Shown here: piece after piece, positions 34,851 through 48,029 of the stretch
Position numbering within the stretch: the stretch's first letter is position 1
How the letters are laid out: each line of letters opens with the position of its first letter
NCBI GenBank assembly: GCA_027257055.1
Contig: JAPVLO010000161.1
Coordinates: forward strand, 4,294,501-4,358,500
Reading direction: 5' to 3'
Length of the DNA: 64,000 bases
From: Cephalopachus bancanus
Taxonomy: Eukaryota > Chordata > Mammalia > Primates > Tarsiidae
Program-made: the position numbers and the translations under genes
The notes under the pieces: model-generated
The model's database searches: none
What the model was told of the DNA's origin: nothing
The model's input: the letters and a program-made list of their open reading frames with translations, nothing else

Positions 34851-35369
34851 AAAATTGTCTGTAACCCACAAATGCTAGGGGAGTTGTGCCTAACTTCTTG
34901 TGTAAACTTAAAAAAAAAAAAACAACCTCCTGTTTCTTCCTTGAACATTTGCCTCAGTGGGCTGGGTACTGTGTAATGTGCGTTTTGGCTTTATGTGCAG
35001 AGATTGCATAGTGGCAGATCTCACATGTGCTAGGTGTGTTGTCTTTATTTGATAACTGAAATGCCTGAAGCTCCAAGGGGTAAAGTCCAAGGTTTTTTGG
35101 AAAATGGTGAAGGTGGAATTTGTGCTCAGGGCTTACTGAAATACCCAGGTTCAAAACTTGTGCATAAATTCTTCTTGATCTTTTGCTTAGCAATAGAAAG
35201 TTCCAAAGACATTGCACTTCAAATGCTTGGTTCAGTGATTGACAGAGCTGTGACCTTGTTAATTATCGAAGGCCTGTCTGGCTATCGTAAATTTGCATTA
35301 CACTGTATTTTTGCATATTTATTTATTCTTGGTGTCTGGTCTTTGTTTCCCCAAGGAGACTATAGGTCG

Positions 35370-35545
35370 GTCTGGGATGAACTGTGAGTCCAAGATCTGA
35401 CCTCTCCTTATTGCTGTTTAGGAGACTTGGGCAAGTGACTGAACTCTGAGCCTAAGTTTCTCTCTCTGTTAAAAGGACTTGCTCTGCTTCTCTCCAGAAT
35501 TATTTCAAAGATCAATGAGCTAATCAAAGTGAAAGCTACATCCAA
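35370..35545 (+). repeat. Diverged MIR
   Basis: 'cttgggcaagtgactgaact' and 'ctctgagcctaagtttctc' match MIR order. Confidence 0.6.
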
Positions 35546-36094
35546 CTGTGAATTGCTTGAGAAATAGGAGATCTCATCCTTGCATCTCCTGAGGACAGGA
35601 GGAAATGCCTGCTGGTCTTTCCTTCTGCCCCCTACAGCCTGTACTGCAGGGCTGAACATACCTCAGATGCCCCCACACTGTGTTTTGGTCTCTTTCCCTT
35701 TCAATTCATTTGAAACTACAGCTCGACTCACCTATCTAATACAGCATTTAGTATACATTACCACTCTCTGTGGGCTACCTGCGTAGACCCCATTGCCCAG
35801 TGATGGCAGAAGCCTGTTCCAGCCCCTGCGCTCAGCACACAGGACCACAGTGTGCTGTGCCTTTCCCTGGGCCCCCACCTCCCCGCCTTTCCCTGGGCCA
35901 CCTCTGTTCCAGCCAAGCAGGTCCCCTCGCAGTTCCTCAGCGAAGGTCAGTCGTGCCTTCTGACCTTCTCTCTCTTTTCTTCGGGGCTCAACCCAAATGT
36001 TGATAAGATTTGATTTCTTCTGAATATAAGATTTCTTCTGAACATCCTGCTCTCAAAGGGCCTGCTCTTTTCATTTATTTTTTTTGTAATGCTG

Positions 36095-36705
36095 TAGCTT
36101 TTAATGTTTATTTATTTTTAATTGAGATATAGCTCACATACCATAAAATTCACCTCACAGAGTGTACAGTTCAGTGGCATTTAGCGAATTCACAAGGTTG
36201 TGTAACCATCACTACTTCCTAATTCCAGAACGTTTTCATCACCCTAAAAATAAACCCCAAACACATTAATAGTCACTCTTCATTCCTCTCTCTCCCCAGC
36301 CTCAGGCAAACACTAGTCTACTTTCTGGATTTTCCTCATCTGGACCTTTCATGTAAATGGAATCATGCAATATGTGATCTTTTGCATCTGGTTTCTTTTA
36401 GCATAATTTTTCAAGGGTCTTCCATGTCGTATGTAGCATGTATCAGTACTCCGTTCTTTTTTAATGACTGAGTAATACTCCATTGTATGGATAGATCACA
36501 TTTGTTTACCTATAAATTAGTTGCTGGAAAGTTGGGTTGCTTGCACTTTTTGGTGATTACAAATACTCCTGCTGTGGACATTCATGTACAAGTTTATGTG
36601 CGAACATATGTTTGCAACTCTCCTGGGTACAAACCTAGGAGTCAAACAGCTGGGTCATATAATAGCTCTATGTTTAACCTTTTGAGGAACCGACCTTTTT
36701 GGATC
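36095..36705 (-). mobile_element. L1 3' fragment (minus strand)
   Basis: 'taattgagatatagctcaca', 'cactccattgtatggata'-type text and 'aacagctgggtcatataata' are the reverse of the 3' end of old L1s. Confidence 0.85.
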
Positions 36706-38394
36706 TTACTGAGCATGACGTGCTGCTGCTGATCTTTTCTATGTCTGTCTTTCCACTGGGTCTTGAGCGCTCCTTCCAGCACAGTGCTTGGACACAGCAG
36801 GAGCTCAGAAAGTGCTTGGGGATGAAACGTGAGTTGGAGAAGCTGCTGCAGAGAACACAGAAGTGGAGCTTCCGATTTTTCTGAAAGCTTGTTAACAAGC
36901 TCTGTGCACGACAGACTTGTGGCTGTCTAAGTGGGACCTGGGTTTGCAAGCTCTAGTGACAGACTGTTTCTTTCCCCTTCTTATTTTAACAGCGATTCAC
37001 ACTGCTCCACTCGGCAATGACAGACAGCGGCTCTTGGATTTTCTCCTGGAACAGTCGCCTGCACAGACATTGCCATGGAGCAGCTGGATGACCTTGGATA
37101 GAATGGGTTCATAATCCCTTTGATGAACCTTTGGTCTTCAATTTCAGTGTTTAGAAACCGGGCAGCAGTTTTCAGAGGCACTGGCTCCCAAATAAAGAAA
37201 ATCAGAATGATGACAATTCTCATTCATTCTTCCACAGCAGACCTACAGAAGTGACATTTCTGGCAGGGATTTTGGGACTCAGGAATATTTTAAAAAACAC
37301 AAACAGCTTAGGTGATTCTCACAATAAGCCAAAGTTACAAGGTCTGGGAGGTATTATTGTTCTGTGATCGTTCTAGGTATAATATTTTATGATTCTGTGA
37401 GATTGGCTATCTGCATAACCTAAAACGAAACTAATAAAGAGCTTTTGAAAGAGTAGTTTCTATACACCAATTATATCAGAACTGTCCAGGCACCCAAATA
37501 AGAGCTGAAGGTAGATGGGGGGTTTTATGATGTTTTTGTTAAGAGGAAGAGGGGTCACCTTGACTTGTGGGGTGAGAACTGGCCCCTTCGCCACAAAATT
37601 TCATGCCCTTCATTTCAGGCTTGCCGGATGCTGGACAGTTGTGTCTTGTTTTGAGAGTCCTACTATGTACCCCTAGTACATTGGCCAGGCATTGCTTTTT
37701 CAGCAGCCCTTCCCCTTATTCTTACAACAAAATTCATCTTTTGTGTTTGGGCTCTGCATTGCTCTGTCTAGTGGAACTCTCAGTTCAGGACTTCACTTTT
37801 TCCACCATCATACACCAGATTGGCCAGGTGTCATACCCAAAGCTCTTGGCTTGGTCCAGGCACATGAGCTAAGCAGGTTTGATGAGAGCTCTTTCTTGGA
37901 TGGAGATAAATACTGAGGGAGAGAATACTGTCATTCATGAAGAAAGGGCTTGCCCAAGAATAAAGCCAACAGGGAGGATAGAAGGACAGAAAAAGTGAGA
38001 GGAAGAGATCAGGCAAGAGAGAGAGAATGCTGCTTGTGTGCTTTGAATCCAGATCATCCAGAATTCATCCACTTGATTTCTCCTATTTGAGCCAGTGTTT
38101 TTTCATTTAGGGGAGTCTGGGTTGGCTTTCTCTTATTTGCAACCAAAGAGTCTTGACGAGTATACTCGGTAACTCCAATGTGGGCAGTGACTCTGGGAGT
38201 GAATGTGTCAAGAGGAAGTCTCCAGCCCTGCACATTTGATCCCTGCCCCATGAAGATGTGGAGTTCCAGCAGCAGTCTGTACTCAGCAATATCTCCAGGC
38301 AAAATAATAATAACAAGAAAAAAAGATCACTGGGGACTAGCTAGCTTTGTTTTCTTCATGCTTATTGATGTGTTGAGCTTTGTACTACATATTG
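36706..38394. other. Intronic; a possible L2 scrap at 36730-36840
   Basis: 'cagcacagtgcttggacaca' is L2-like. The rest is unassigned. Confidence 0.45.
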
Positions 38395-38515
38395 TCATGT
38401 ATGACCTCGCTTAATCCTCCTAATAACCGTAGGATTCCCATTTCACAGATGAAGAACACAAGGCTCTCAATATTTACGTAACTGCCTCACTCAAGCGAGG
38501 GAAGAATTTTAGGCC
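38395..38515 (-). repeat. MIR-like fragment (minus strand)
   Basis: 'cccatttcacagatgaagaa' is reverse MIR text. Confidence 0.6.
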
Positions 38516-39064
38516 AGGCTTGCCTTGGGCACAGAGCTGGAGCTCTTAACCAGTTCTGTTGTTGCATATTTATTCAGAACAGCTCTCCGGGTCTCCATCT
38601 TGTGTCTCAGAATCTCATCGCTTCTCAGTCAACTTTCCTATAGATTTGCTACAAAGGGTTCCCAAACAGAGGAAAAATACCTTTTTTTGTGTGAAGTCTC
38701 AAATCTCTTTGATAACCGTCCTCTGCCTCACCACTAGCTACTGACCTCAGCTCCTTAACCTCTTATGTCTACCCAAGGAGAAAGGTTTTATTTCAGGAAA
38801 GACACAGCACAGGCAAGCTAAGAGCAGATGGTGTCGATGACATGTTGTGCCCTTTTCATTTGGATGGGCATGAAATATCCATTGTGCATGGCCAGGTGAC
38901 AGGGTAGGTCTCCCCAACCAGGTGTGCATTTGACGGCCTGACAGGAAAGCCCTGACTTCAGTGGGACAACTGAGCTGAGGACATTGGACTTGGCTGCAAA
39001 ATTCTGACCTTCCACTGAGTCTAGAGACTTTTGTATCTGAGTATGACCATCATTGTCCAGCCTC

Positions 39065-39172
39065 TGCATTGGATAGATGAGGAAAATAAGGTTCAGAGAG
39101 GTTCAATAACATTGTCAGGGTCACACAGCTAGTTGGCACAGAGCTGGCAACAGAACCCACACAGCTGCCCCA
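39065..39172 (-). repeat. MIR (minus strand)
   Basis: 'gttcagagaggttcaataac' then 'ggtcacacagctagttggc' is reverse MIR core. Confidence 0.85.
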
Positions 39173-39574
39173 GAAAGTTTTTCAGGGCTACCTGGCCCGC
39201 ACTGCCATTTGCTTCTTTTGTCCATCATAAGGAAGCGCTAAATGATTCAGAGCAGCCCTGCCATGTCTTTCACAGAAACTATTTATTCCCTAGTTGATGA
39301 TTTTGCTTTACTTCCCTCTCCTATGCGTGTTGTCAGAATATCTAGAAAAATCTGACAGCTGGTATTCCATTTAGGGACACCACTTGGGGGTTGGGTCTTG
39401 AGAGGGCTCACACACAGAACTTGCTGCACTTCTACTCAACTTCCAAATATAATATGATTTCATTGGCGATGAAACGGAAAATGAATAATGTTTTGTATGA
39501 AGATGCTGAAATGCCTGTGCCCAGGTAATGACCCAGGATGAAAAATGAAGAGGCCGAGGTAGGGCTTTGTCAGG

Positions 39575-39690
39575 TAGACCTGGGTTCAAGTCCTTAACTA
39601 CTCTTGATGTTAGACAAGTTGCGTCTTTCTGAGCCGCAGTTTTCTCATCAGCACCACAGAGACAACAGAACTCATCTCTCAAGGTCGTGC
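39575..39690 (+). repeat. MIR (plus strand)
   Basis: 'acctgggttcaagtccttaa' then 'gagccgcagttttctcatca'. Confidence 0.75.
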
Positions 39691-40698
39691 TGAGGGGTCA
39701 ATCCAGTGTGTCAACAAATGACCAGCATTTGCAGGCATGCCAGATAGCTTTCTTCCACCCTTTTCTTCCTGGACTGTATCAATATGGACTAAGCACTAAA
39801 CATATTGCACTAGCAAACTTAATAGATGGTATAATTTGTCACAGGAATGCTTACTAAGAATCTGGTGACAGGCAGACGGATGATTCAGTCACAAGACTAC
39901 TAAGTTCCATATATGCTAGCAAATGGTATCGAATAATACAATACAAATTTATCTCAGTGTCACTGAGTGTTTTCCCCAAACTAAAACATCTGGTGTTTAA
40001 AAGTGGTGGAACTGAAGCAAAACATTTTAAAACTCTCTGATTTAGCACGGATGGTGAATGGGTACTCTGGGTAGACACATACCCTAGTGTTGTGCCAGTT
40101 ATGGTACATTCAAGTAATTAGGACACAATGATTGACAACCAGCCACAGAAGTACATTGAGAATAATTTATCTTAATAAGGGAATCCAGAAAGATCTGTGG
40201 GTCTGGGAGTGCCTGAAAGTCATACTTTTAACCAAACATCCTCATTGGACCAGGGATGCATAGGCTTCTAACTAGTAGGGCATGCCAAGGAGTCCCCGTT
40301 CAGTGGGCTGAAATTACCTCATTAGGCACAAAGCACTCAACACAGTGGGTAGCATGTGGTCAGCACCTGACTCAGTCTCAGCGATTGCCCATCTGGAAGC
40401 CAGGTATGAATGATGAAGATCAGTTGCAGAGCCCAGAGTTAGTCTCTTTGCTGCCTTCCTAAGGGTTTCCACAGGAGGCTCCTTCGGGTGCCCTAGGAAA
40501 ATGGGTTCTACACATGACGTGAGCCCCTAAGTCAGGGTTTCTTGAGGAAGGCAGGATATCTGCCTTCAGTCCAGCTTGGAGTTTCTTCCTGTTTGCTCTC
40601 ATTCTTTCCTTAGGACACATGGACAAGTTGCTGCTCGCCTAGGACTCCAGGGCCCTACTTACTACAAAGATAAGGCTGACTGGCATATGGGAGGGGCT

Positions 40699-40700
<2 letters not shown>
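39691..40700. other. Intronic, nothing recognised
   Basis: No named repeat or exon seen. Confidence 0.5.

Positions 40701-40738
<38 letters not shown>
40701..40738. repeat. (GT)n microsatellite, about 19 units
   Basis: Uninterrupted GT dinucleotides. Confidence 0.98.
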
Positions 40739-40740
<2 letters not shown>

Positions 40741-43689
40741 TTTGTCTTGGCCTAAAAAAATCAATCAAGTAAAGATAATAAAATCAAAACCAAACACAAA
40801 CTAAAAAGAAGATCCCAAACAAAAACCTTTCCCATCGAGAGTATTATACTCTTTGGGCTCGTGGCCTTTTTCATTGTTCTTTATTTTTCCATTCATGTAG
40901 AAGGAATAATGGATGTCTCCTGATTTAATGTAGAGAATCTGAACACCTCTTAGTAAAAGCGTCAGATCCAAGATTCAGAAAGATGAAAAACAGAATCAGT
41001 TGTATGAAGATGCTGATGGCATTTTCATGTCCTCCCGTTAACTTCTGATTGACTCCATGGCACATGTATGGCCCACAGTAGCATTTTCATACCTTTTCCA
41101 CACTCCTGAATTTTAATCCTGGTTCCAACTTTTGCTGAGCTCCAAGCCATCTGATGTGGGCTTCTTTAAATTCCACCCCTGACGCAAAATATCTGTGTCT
41201 TTGCCCATCTCCTCCCTCCTGGTTCAGAGATAGATGCACCCTTCCACCTTCTGACAGCAAAGACTTTCTCCTGCACCTTAGGATTTTCTTCCTTGTGTTG
41301 ATTCCTTTCTCTGAAACCAAGAGGGCAGAGTTTCCAAACTCCATGAGTCACTCGGCTGAGGCTGTAGCCAGCTCTGTAGGTGAGCTAATGACATGGTTAT
41401 CTGCTTGCTCTAATGAAAGAATCAGAGTGCTTCCTGGCTGGGCAAGGAGGTGGGCTAGTGAGAATTGAGGGGCCTCAATGGAGTTCTAGGGGCAGGAGAG
41501 AAGCCATTCTTGCACCTCATCAATCATTTAGGGTTATGAGAAAGATTTGATTGAAAGAGAAGAGAGTGCCATCACTTGAAAGAAATAAAGGAAACCACCT
41601 TGTCCCTTCATCGTTAGAGGCTGGATTTACCAAGTCTTGAGATGGACAAAGTGGACAGTGTTGGTGGGTGATCCTGAGATGCTGGTGAGGGTGTGGCTCA
41701 AGTGGCTGGACAAGGCATGCAGCCTGGACTATGGACAAGTCAGGACAGGAAGGAGTTGACAGTTTGAGGAGACGGAAAGCACCCCCTCCCCCCTGCCCAC
41801 AGGGCTTGAGGAAGAAGAGATTTAGGAGACAGAAGCAATGCATCTGTGAAATCAGGCCTTGGCAGAAGAAGGAAGAGGTCCAATATGCCAACGGGTCATT
41901 GTTTGCGGGCAACAGGATGAGGAAAGTTGGAAGTGAGGGGTCTAAGAGCAGCCACAGGACCTCAAATGGACTCCTTCAGTCCTAGGATGCTGAGTGGGAT
42001 AACTCGCCTGTGTATTATTCTCTTCCTAGCCCCTTTAGCCCAAAATACAACAAGGGAGACCCTTTCCTGAAGGTGGAGAAGACCGTGGGCATTAAATATG
42101 TGTGCCAGTGACTTTGATCACATCCAAGATTGAAAAATTCTTAAATCTAAGCACAAACCGATGCACTTATGTTTTGGGGCCACTTAGTGCTGACATAATA
42201 TTTTTTAAAAGTCTCTCTGATGTGCAAATATGTAAAAGGGATTATGTAATCAAGGTAGCAGAGGTCATGTAAGAATGCAATGTGCTAATTACAAAATAAT
42301 ATTTCCTTTATAAACCAGACAATGAATTTTAATCCACTTAGTACAGTGCTTGGACTAATTAATAATTATTCATTAAATAGATACATATATATGTTACTGA
42401 CTAATCATTAAAGCAGACCTCTATTTGGAAGCCTCTTCGACAGGCATTTATTTTATTAGTATATGAGGTTTTGAGAAATAAAAAGGCATTGCTTAGAATT
42501 TAGATTATTTCGCAGTGTAGTCTGACCTTTCCCAAATTACTAAGACTTGTGACATTTCTCTGAACAAAACGCTGATCCACAAACAAAGGCTCTTGTGGAA
42601 AATGAGATGATGCCCAGAAATACCCTTGCCCACTCGTTTCAAGAGCACTCTCTGACATGCTTTTATTGAGGGGGGAAAACATAGTCCATCAGCTAGGGCA
42701 AATGGATTGGGGAGGCCAGGTCTGCTGTTTTCCCAAGTTTCAGTCCACTTCCTGCCCTCCTCACCCTCCCAAGCCCCCTGCGTGTCCTTCTGGAAATGCC
42801 CTTGGTTGTGATCATCTGATCTCGCCCGATGTGATCCATGTGGCTCCAACTCCAAATACAGTCACTGATAAGATGGCTCCATTGTCACAGCAGGGAGAAC
42901 CAAAGCAGCTTCTAGACCACAACTGGATTTTGCCTGATGCACACAGCACTTTTAAGTGGTTTAAATTTTAATGACTTTGGAAGGGGCCATCGTTCTCTGC
43001 TTTGCCCCAGTCCCCACTACTCCCTATTTCTCCTTGTTTGTAACAGAGTACAAGTCTCTTTGCCTTTAATCCCAGCACCCTGATGCTGCAGCCCAGCACA
43101 GAAGGGGTCAATGGGATCCCGGGTCTGAATGGACAGTCCTGGTGCCTGGGACTAGCTCAGCCCCACTCCATGGTGCTCACCAGCTTAAGGCTGCAGCTCC
43201 AAGATCAGGCAAGCAAATGAGGTTCTGGTGTCTATGTGACAGCTTACCAACTGTGTGTACTGTCTTGTTTAAATGCTCAGAGAAAAAGAGAAAGATAGTC
43301 TGGCCTCCTTAAGAAATGCCATCATCGAATCCCAAAAGTTGCTGAGAGCCCACCATGATGTTTTTATGTAATTGAAATTTATTTTCTGTACATCAGAGTT
43401 GTTAAAGCAGTTAGAAAAAGGGATTAAATTATTTTAGCTTCCCTGGAATTCTCTACTGATTAGAAGATATTAGGCAGGCTTTTTTTTTTTTCCTTAAATT
43501 TTCTTCCGTGAGTCCAAGAAAAATGGCTTTTCATGGGTCTCTTTTCTGACCTCAGGAAAACCTTATTTTTTCTGTACCTATTTGGTTAAGTTGTTAAAGG
43601 ACTGTGTCCCTGGGCTTTCACTTTTTTTTTGCCAGTGCATCTGAGAGCGTAGAGGTCATCCCTTCCTAAGGATTCTGAGAAAAAGCTGT
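40739..43689. other. Intronic, no recent transposon seen
   Basis: About 3 kb without a repeat or exon I can name. Open frames are short shadows. Confidence 0.5.
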
Positions 43690-43805
43690 AATTATCCTGA
43701 TGGTTATAGATGAGGAAATACAGAGAAGGTACACCCCTGGCCCAAGGTCACACATTTAGCCAAAGGACTTGATCCACGCTTGCCAACATCCAAAATCGGC
43801 TCTTT
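43690..43805 (-). repeat. MIR (minus strand)
   Basis: 'atagatgaggaaatacagag' then 'cccaaggtcacacatttagc', close to the penultimate CALN1 exon. Confidence 0.75.
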
Positions 43806-44129
43806 TCCACTACCTTTTGTGGCTGCTACTCCTCCCCACCCCCCAAAAAAGGCAAATTCACAAAACCACACAACCAATCTCAGACCTCAGAGAGTCACTA
43901 GAGGAAGGACAGGGTCTGTGGAGGTTCTGCAAAAAAAAATGCAGAGTTTGGAAAAACGAAAACAGAAAACAAAATTCATTGCATCTTTGCAAAAAGGATC
44001 TTTTAACCTCAGTCCTGGATTTTTGGCTTCGGTACAAGATCACGTCGGCCTGGGAGAGGGTGTCAACACATTTTCATATAGCGGATGTGGTGCACTGACC
44101 ACGGTGAAGGTGGAAGCAGAGGCACCTAC

Positions 44130-44286
44130 CTCCTTCAAACTCTGTTTGGCAGTTCCCCGAGGTCTCATTCAGGCTCTCCTCCTCGTTGATGATGATGTTC
44201 TCAATGTCCTTCATTGTTAAGTGGTCCCGGAAGGCGTGGTAGAGAATGTGCTTCAACTCTTCCAGAGTTATCCTTTGCATGTCAAA
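44130..44286 (-). CDS. CALN1: CALN1 internal coding exon (penultimate coding exon)
   Basis: Encodes FDMQRITLEELKHILYHAFR and 32 further codons ending in TEFEG, plus one base of the next codon. I recognise this as calneuron-1 (CaBP8), about residues 126-178 of the 219-residue form (position from memory). Calneurons are neuronal EF-hand proteins of the calmodulin superfamily that are anchored in Golgi membranes and regulate PI4K-beta and Golgi-to-surface traffic. The first two EF-hands bind calcium in the family; this exon covers the degenerate C-terminal half, and no canonical 12-residue EF loop is visible in it. On the minus strand the acceptor is a pyrimidine-rich tract ending CTCCGCAG just before TTTGAC, and the donor is G|GTAGGT. 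The length of 157 bp leaves phase 1, which fits the terminal exon exactly. The frame is intact with no stop. Upstream exons with the functional EF-hands lie outside the window. Confidence 0.95.
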
Positions 44287-44639
44287 CTGCGGAGATAAAA
44301 AGCAGTGGGACAGGCATGAGCACGTGGGGATGAGAAGTCGGCTTGGGCAGGACTGGCAAACCCCACAGCTCCTCTGCAGAGCCTTCCTCAGCTTTCGGGA
44401 TGTCAGATGAGCAGTTTTCCATCCTGCTCAACTCCAAGTATACTTGTGAACTTGCAGGGACTTATTGGTAATACAGTGAGTAGAACATATACCCTTCAAT
44501 TTAGACTCTAGGAGGAAAAATGCCACCTGCTAGTTTGATTTTCTACTCACCCAACCATCTGCTACCAACCCTCCACATCTCATGTGCTTCAGAGTGGTAT
44601 CACCCTTCAGACAATGCATATGCTTCTAAAAATTTTCTA

Positions 44640-45130
44640 ATTTACCAAGACCAGTAATTTTCATCTTGCCGTCAGTATGAATTTGTTAGTCTAACAAGAC
44701 AAAATACAAGTTCAAAGCCATGTTTATGAAGAAGAACCACTGAAGGAGAGGTGGAGAATTCCAAATTATGTCCTGCCCTTCCCAGGAGGAGAAGATTATA
44801 CTTTTCCACTTCATTTATATCAGGTTTGGTCATGTCACTTTCTTGGCCAATGAAATGAGAGTAAAAGTTACACATGCCACATCCAATTAAAAGCGTTAGG
44901 GAGTCGTGGTGGAGTTCTATCATTTGCTCTTTTCTTTGTGCTATGATAATCGCATGCCCCAGATGTTCCTTCTGCATGGGTTCCAGAAAGACAAAGTGGA
45001 GAATACCTGCAGCTATCTCACAAAGGACAAGTTGCATGAGTAAGAAATATCCTGTGTTGTCGTTAGAGAACTTTTGGAATTGTTTGCTACCACAGCAATA
45101 GCTTAGACCACTGTTGGTGTAAGTAAAAAA
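44640..45130 (+). repeat. Ancient interspersed repeat, family uncertain
   Basis: 'ttggccaatgaaatgagagt' through 'tgcatgagtaagaaatatcc' and 'gtttgctaccacagcaatag' matches a widespread mammalian repeat layout. A 161-codon minus-strand frame across it (44672-45157) is most likely a chance frame. Confidence 0.45.
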
Positions 45131-46302
45131 AAAAAAGAGAGAGAAATTAGTATGCATAAGTGAAAGGCTACCATAACAGTAATTCTAAAATACAATGCAT
45201 TGGTTCCAGAGCCAGGCAATGGAAAATGAGAACACTGTTCCTGGCGGCTGGAAAGATAGCCTCTTATGTTATACAATACCAAAACATTTGGTAAAACTGT
45301 TGCCTGTGCTAACCTGAAAAGGATATATTATTGAAGCTGTCTGCAGTTGTAGATAAAAAGTTTGGGAAACGGCAGGCTCTGGTTCCAGTTAATTACACCT
45401 GACAAGAAAGAAATGCGCTCAGGAAGGAACTGGTCGGTTTGCAAACCAAAAATAAAAACAATCCAGAAATTCCTGGCCTTGCAGGGTTAAAAGAAGCAAT
45501 TGTTTCTCATCTCCAACTAGTAAAAGATAAAATTAAGAAATGCTTCAAATAGTAATACAGATCTATTCAAACAAATCAGTGTCCCTTGTTAAAAACCTCT
45601 GAATGTGTTAAGCGGCCTGTTATTAAGTTTAGAGAGAAGCATGTCTCAAAAATAATTGTGGATGTGGCTATTAGCAGAAACTGATTGGAGTCAGATGAAA
45701 ATATGACTAAGTTCTTGAAAGAGTTGTGCTTGGCCAAGAACCAAGTCATCGTGTCTTGGATTAAAAGACACTAGAACTGTTCGACACTTAAAATGATCTT
45801 TAAGCTTTCCAAGCTATCGGCACAAGTCATTGTGAGGATAAGCTACACTGGTCCCAAGAAGGGCATACTGCCCTATGCTCTTGTCAGATGAGTACAAGAT
45901 AAACAGTGGAAAAGGACAGATCTCCCAGAGATCAAAGCTGGAAATCAAGGAGAACAATGATATCAAGAGCAATTTCTAGGAGCAGAACTAGGATCCAATC
46001 AAGGAAAATTTCTCACCCCAAAGTCTGTTCAACAGGATCTCAGAATCGTCGCAAGCCTCCGACTACTACATGTGTCCCATTTTTGGCTTTCTGGATGGGA
46101 ATATTTTCAGTGGTTGGCCTGACCCTCACCCAGATTTGATGTACACCATGGGATTCCAGATTTTTAAGTTTGATGTTGTAAATGGATGGGACTTTGGCAT
46201 GTCTCCTTTGGGGAGGAGATGTGTATATTTTGTGGCTGAAGAGAAGGAAATAAATATTTATGAGCAAGAGTGTGAACTGGAATGTGGCACATTATTTCCA
46301 AT
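45131..46302. other. Intronic, unassigned; possibly repeat-like near 45850-46300
   Basis: An 82-codon plus-strand frame at 46070-46318 stops at the Tigger boundary. I could not match it to a protein or a named repeat. Confidence 0.4.
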
Positions 46303-46304
46303 TA

Positions 46305-46700
46305 CAGTTGACCCTTGAACAACACAGGTTTGAAATTCACGAGTCTACTTATTACTTCTGCCTCTGGCAACCCCAAGACAGCAAGATCCACTCTCTCTTT
46401 CTCAGGCTACTCAACATGAAGAGGATGAGGATGAAGACTGTTATGATTCCCTTCCACTGAATGAATAGTAAATTATTTTCCTTTTCTAATGATTTTCTCA
46501 ATGATATTTTCTTTTCTCTAGCTTACTTTTTTGTAAGAACACAGTATATAATACATATAATGTTACAAAATATGCATTAATCAACTGTGTCAACAACAGT
46601 AAGCTAATAGTAGCTAAGTTTGGGGGAATCAAAAGTTATATGCAGATTTGAGACTGTGTGAGGTTTGGTGTCCTTAACTCCTGATGTTCAAGGTTCACTG
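46305..46700 (+). mobile_element. Tigger-type (pogo-like) non-autonomous DNA transposon
   Basis: Terminal inverted repeats CAGTTGACCCTTGAACAACA at the left and the matching GATGTTCAAGGTTCACTG at the right, flanked by the TA target duplication at 46303-46304 and 46701-46702. Confidence 0.9.
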
Positions 46701-46756
46701 TATCTGTTTCCCCTCCCTGTAAGAGGATTATATCTCTTTGCCTGTTGACATCAGGC

Positions 46757-46972
46757 TTTTTTTTTTTGAGTCAGAGTCTCACTCTGTTGCCCAGGCTGGA
46801 AAGCAGTGGCATGGTTATGGCTCACGGCAACCTCAACCTCCTGGGCTCAGGTGATCCTTCTGCCTCAGTCTCTTGAGTAGATGGGATTATAGGTGCATAT
46901 TATCATGCCTGGTTAATTTCTTGATTTTTTTTTTTTTTTTGGTAAAGATAAGATCTTGTTACATTGCCCAGG
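46757..46972 (-). mobile_element. Older Alu (minus strand)
   Basis: Poly-T, 'gagtcagagtctcactctgt', 'gcctcagtctcttgagtaga', mid poly-T. The left arm is truncated. Confidence 0.9.
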
Positions 46973-47079
46973 ACATCAGCCTTTGGTAAACTAAATGAGA
47001 CTGAAAGTGATATATGAAAATGACGAAAGTCCAAGGGGGATGTTTCAAAGTCATTGTGTATATTCTGCCATTTTTCTCT

Positions 47080-47270
47080 CTTTTTCACAAAACATTTACA
47101 CCAAAGAGGGGCTGCTCCTTTGTCCTGGGTCCTGGAAGGAATTCAGCCTGAGTAAACCCTCGGCCAACCCATGAAGGGCATGTAATATGACTGAAAAATA
47201 AATCCTTGTTGTTAACCACTAAGACTTGGGAGTTTCTGCAATATAATTTAGCCAGGGATGAACACATAAA
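47080..47270 (+). repeat. Ancient repeat fragment, family uncertain
   Basis: 'ctgaaaaataaatccttgtt' and 'taaccactaagacttgggag' resemble the 3' part of the repeat at 44640-45130. Confidence 0.4.
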
Positions 47271-48029
47271 TTAATGCTTTAAGTTTATCTGGACCATGAT
47301 GAGCGGAAGGTTTAGACATTTTTCCTTCCTTGGTCTCTTTGTTAAGCAATTCCTACCTTGATTAAGTATGCATCTTGCTCTAACAAACTAAAAAACTGGG
47401 TTACTGAATCTTGCTGGAAAATCTAAACGAATGAAGTTCAGAGTCACTTATATGAGTAAGAGCAGCTGAAGGGGAGGTATTATGTGGACTTGTTATTTGT
47501 GTTAGAGTTTAGTGACCCATAGAAGTAAATTTTGACATACATTCAGGTACTGCCCGCGGGACAATCTCCCTCTATACTGGAGCAAGGTGCTGTCAGTCTG
47601 GCTACAGGAACAAGGCTGGGAAAATGCAAGGGGGGAGGCAAGGGTGAGTCACAGATGAGAATACTGAGACCTCCTGCTATGATCAGAGGTGAAGAGTGAC
47701 AGGGTCAAGGAGACTCTGAGAAAATGAGTAATCATTTTCTGGAAGAACAGTTAAAGAGTAGGATGCCTGAAAAACTCTGACCGGCTGAGAGCTTGCTGGA
47801 ATTTGGAAATCACGCAAAAAGATTGGCTGGGAGCAATGAGAAGAGAAGGAAAGATGCAGGTTCTAGAAATCTGTAGGTTCAGTTATCTGAATCATGTTTT
47901 ACTATGAGGATACTAATATCTAACAAAATTGACTGAGTGGCATTCCACGTATCTTCTAGATTATCAGAATATCTGCCTCTTAAAAGTTTGAAAGAAATCA
48001 CTATAAAACCTTGTGCCAACAGACATTTC
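47271..48029. other. Intronic, nothing recognised
   Basis: No named repeat or exon seen. Confidence 0.5.

Noticed and set aside
44672..45157. 161-codon minus-strand frame upstream of the CALN1 exon
   Set aside because: It lies across text that resembles an ancient interspersed repeat, lacks splice signals fitting CALN1, and has no recognisable domain.
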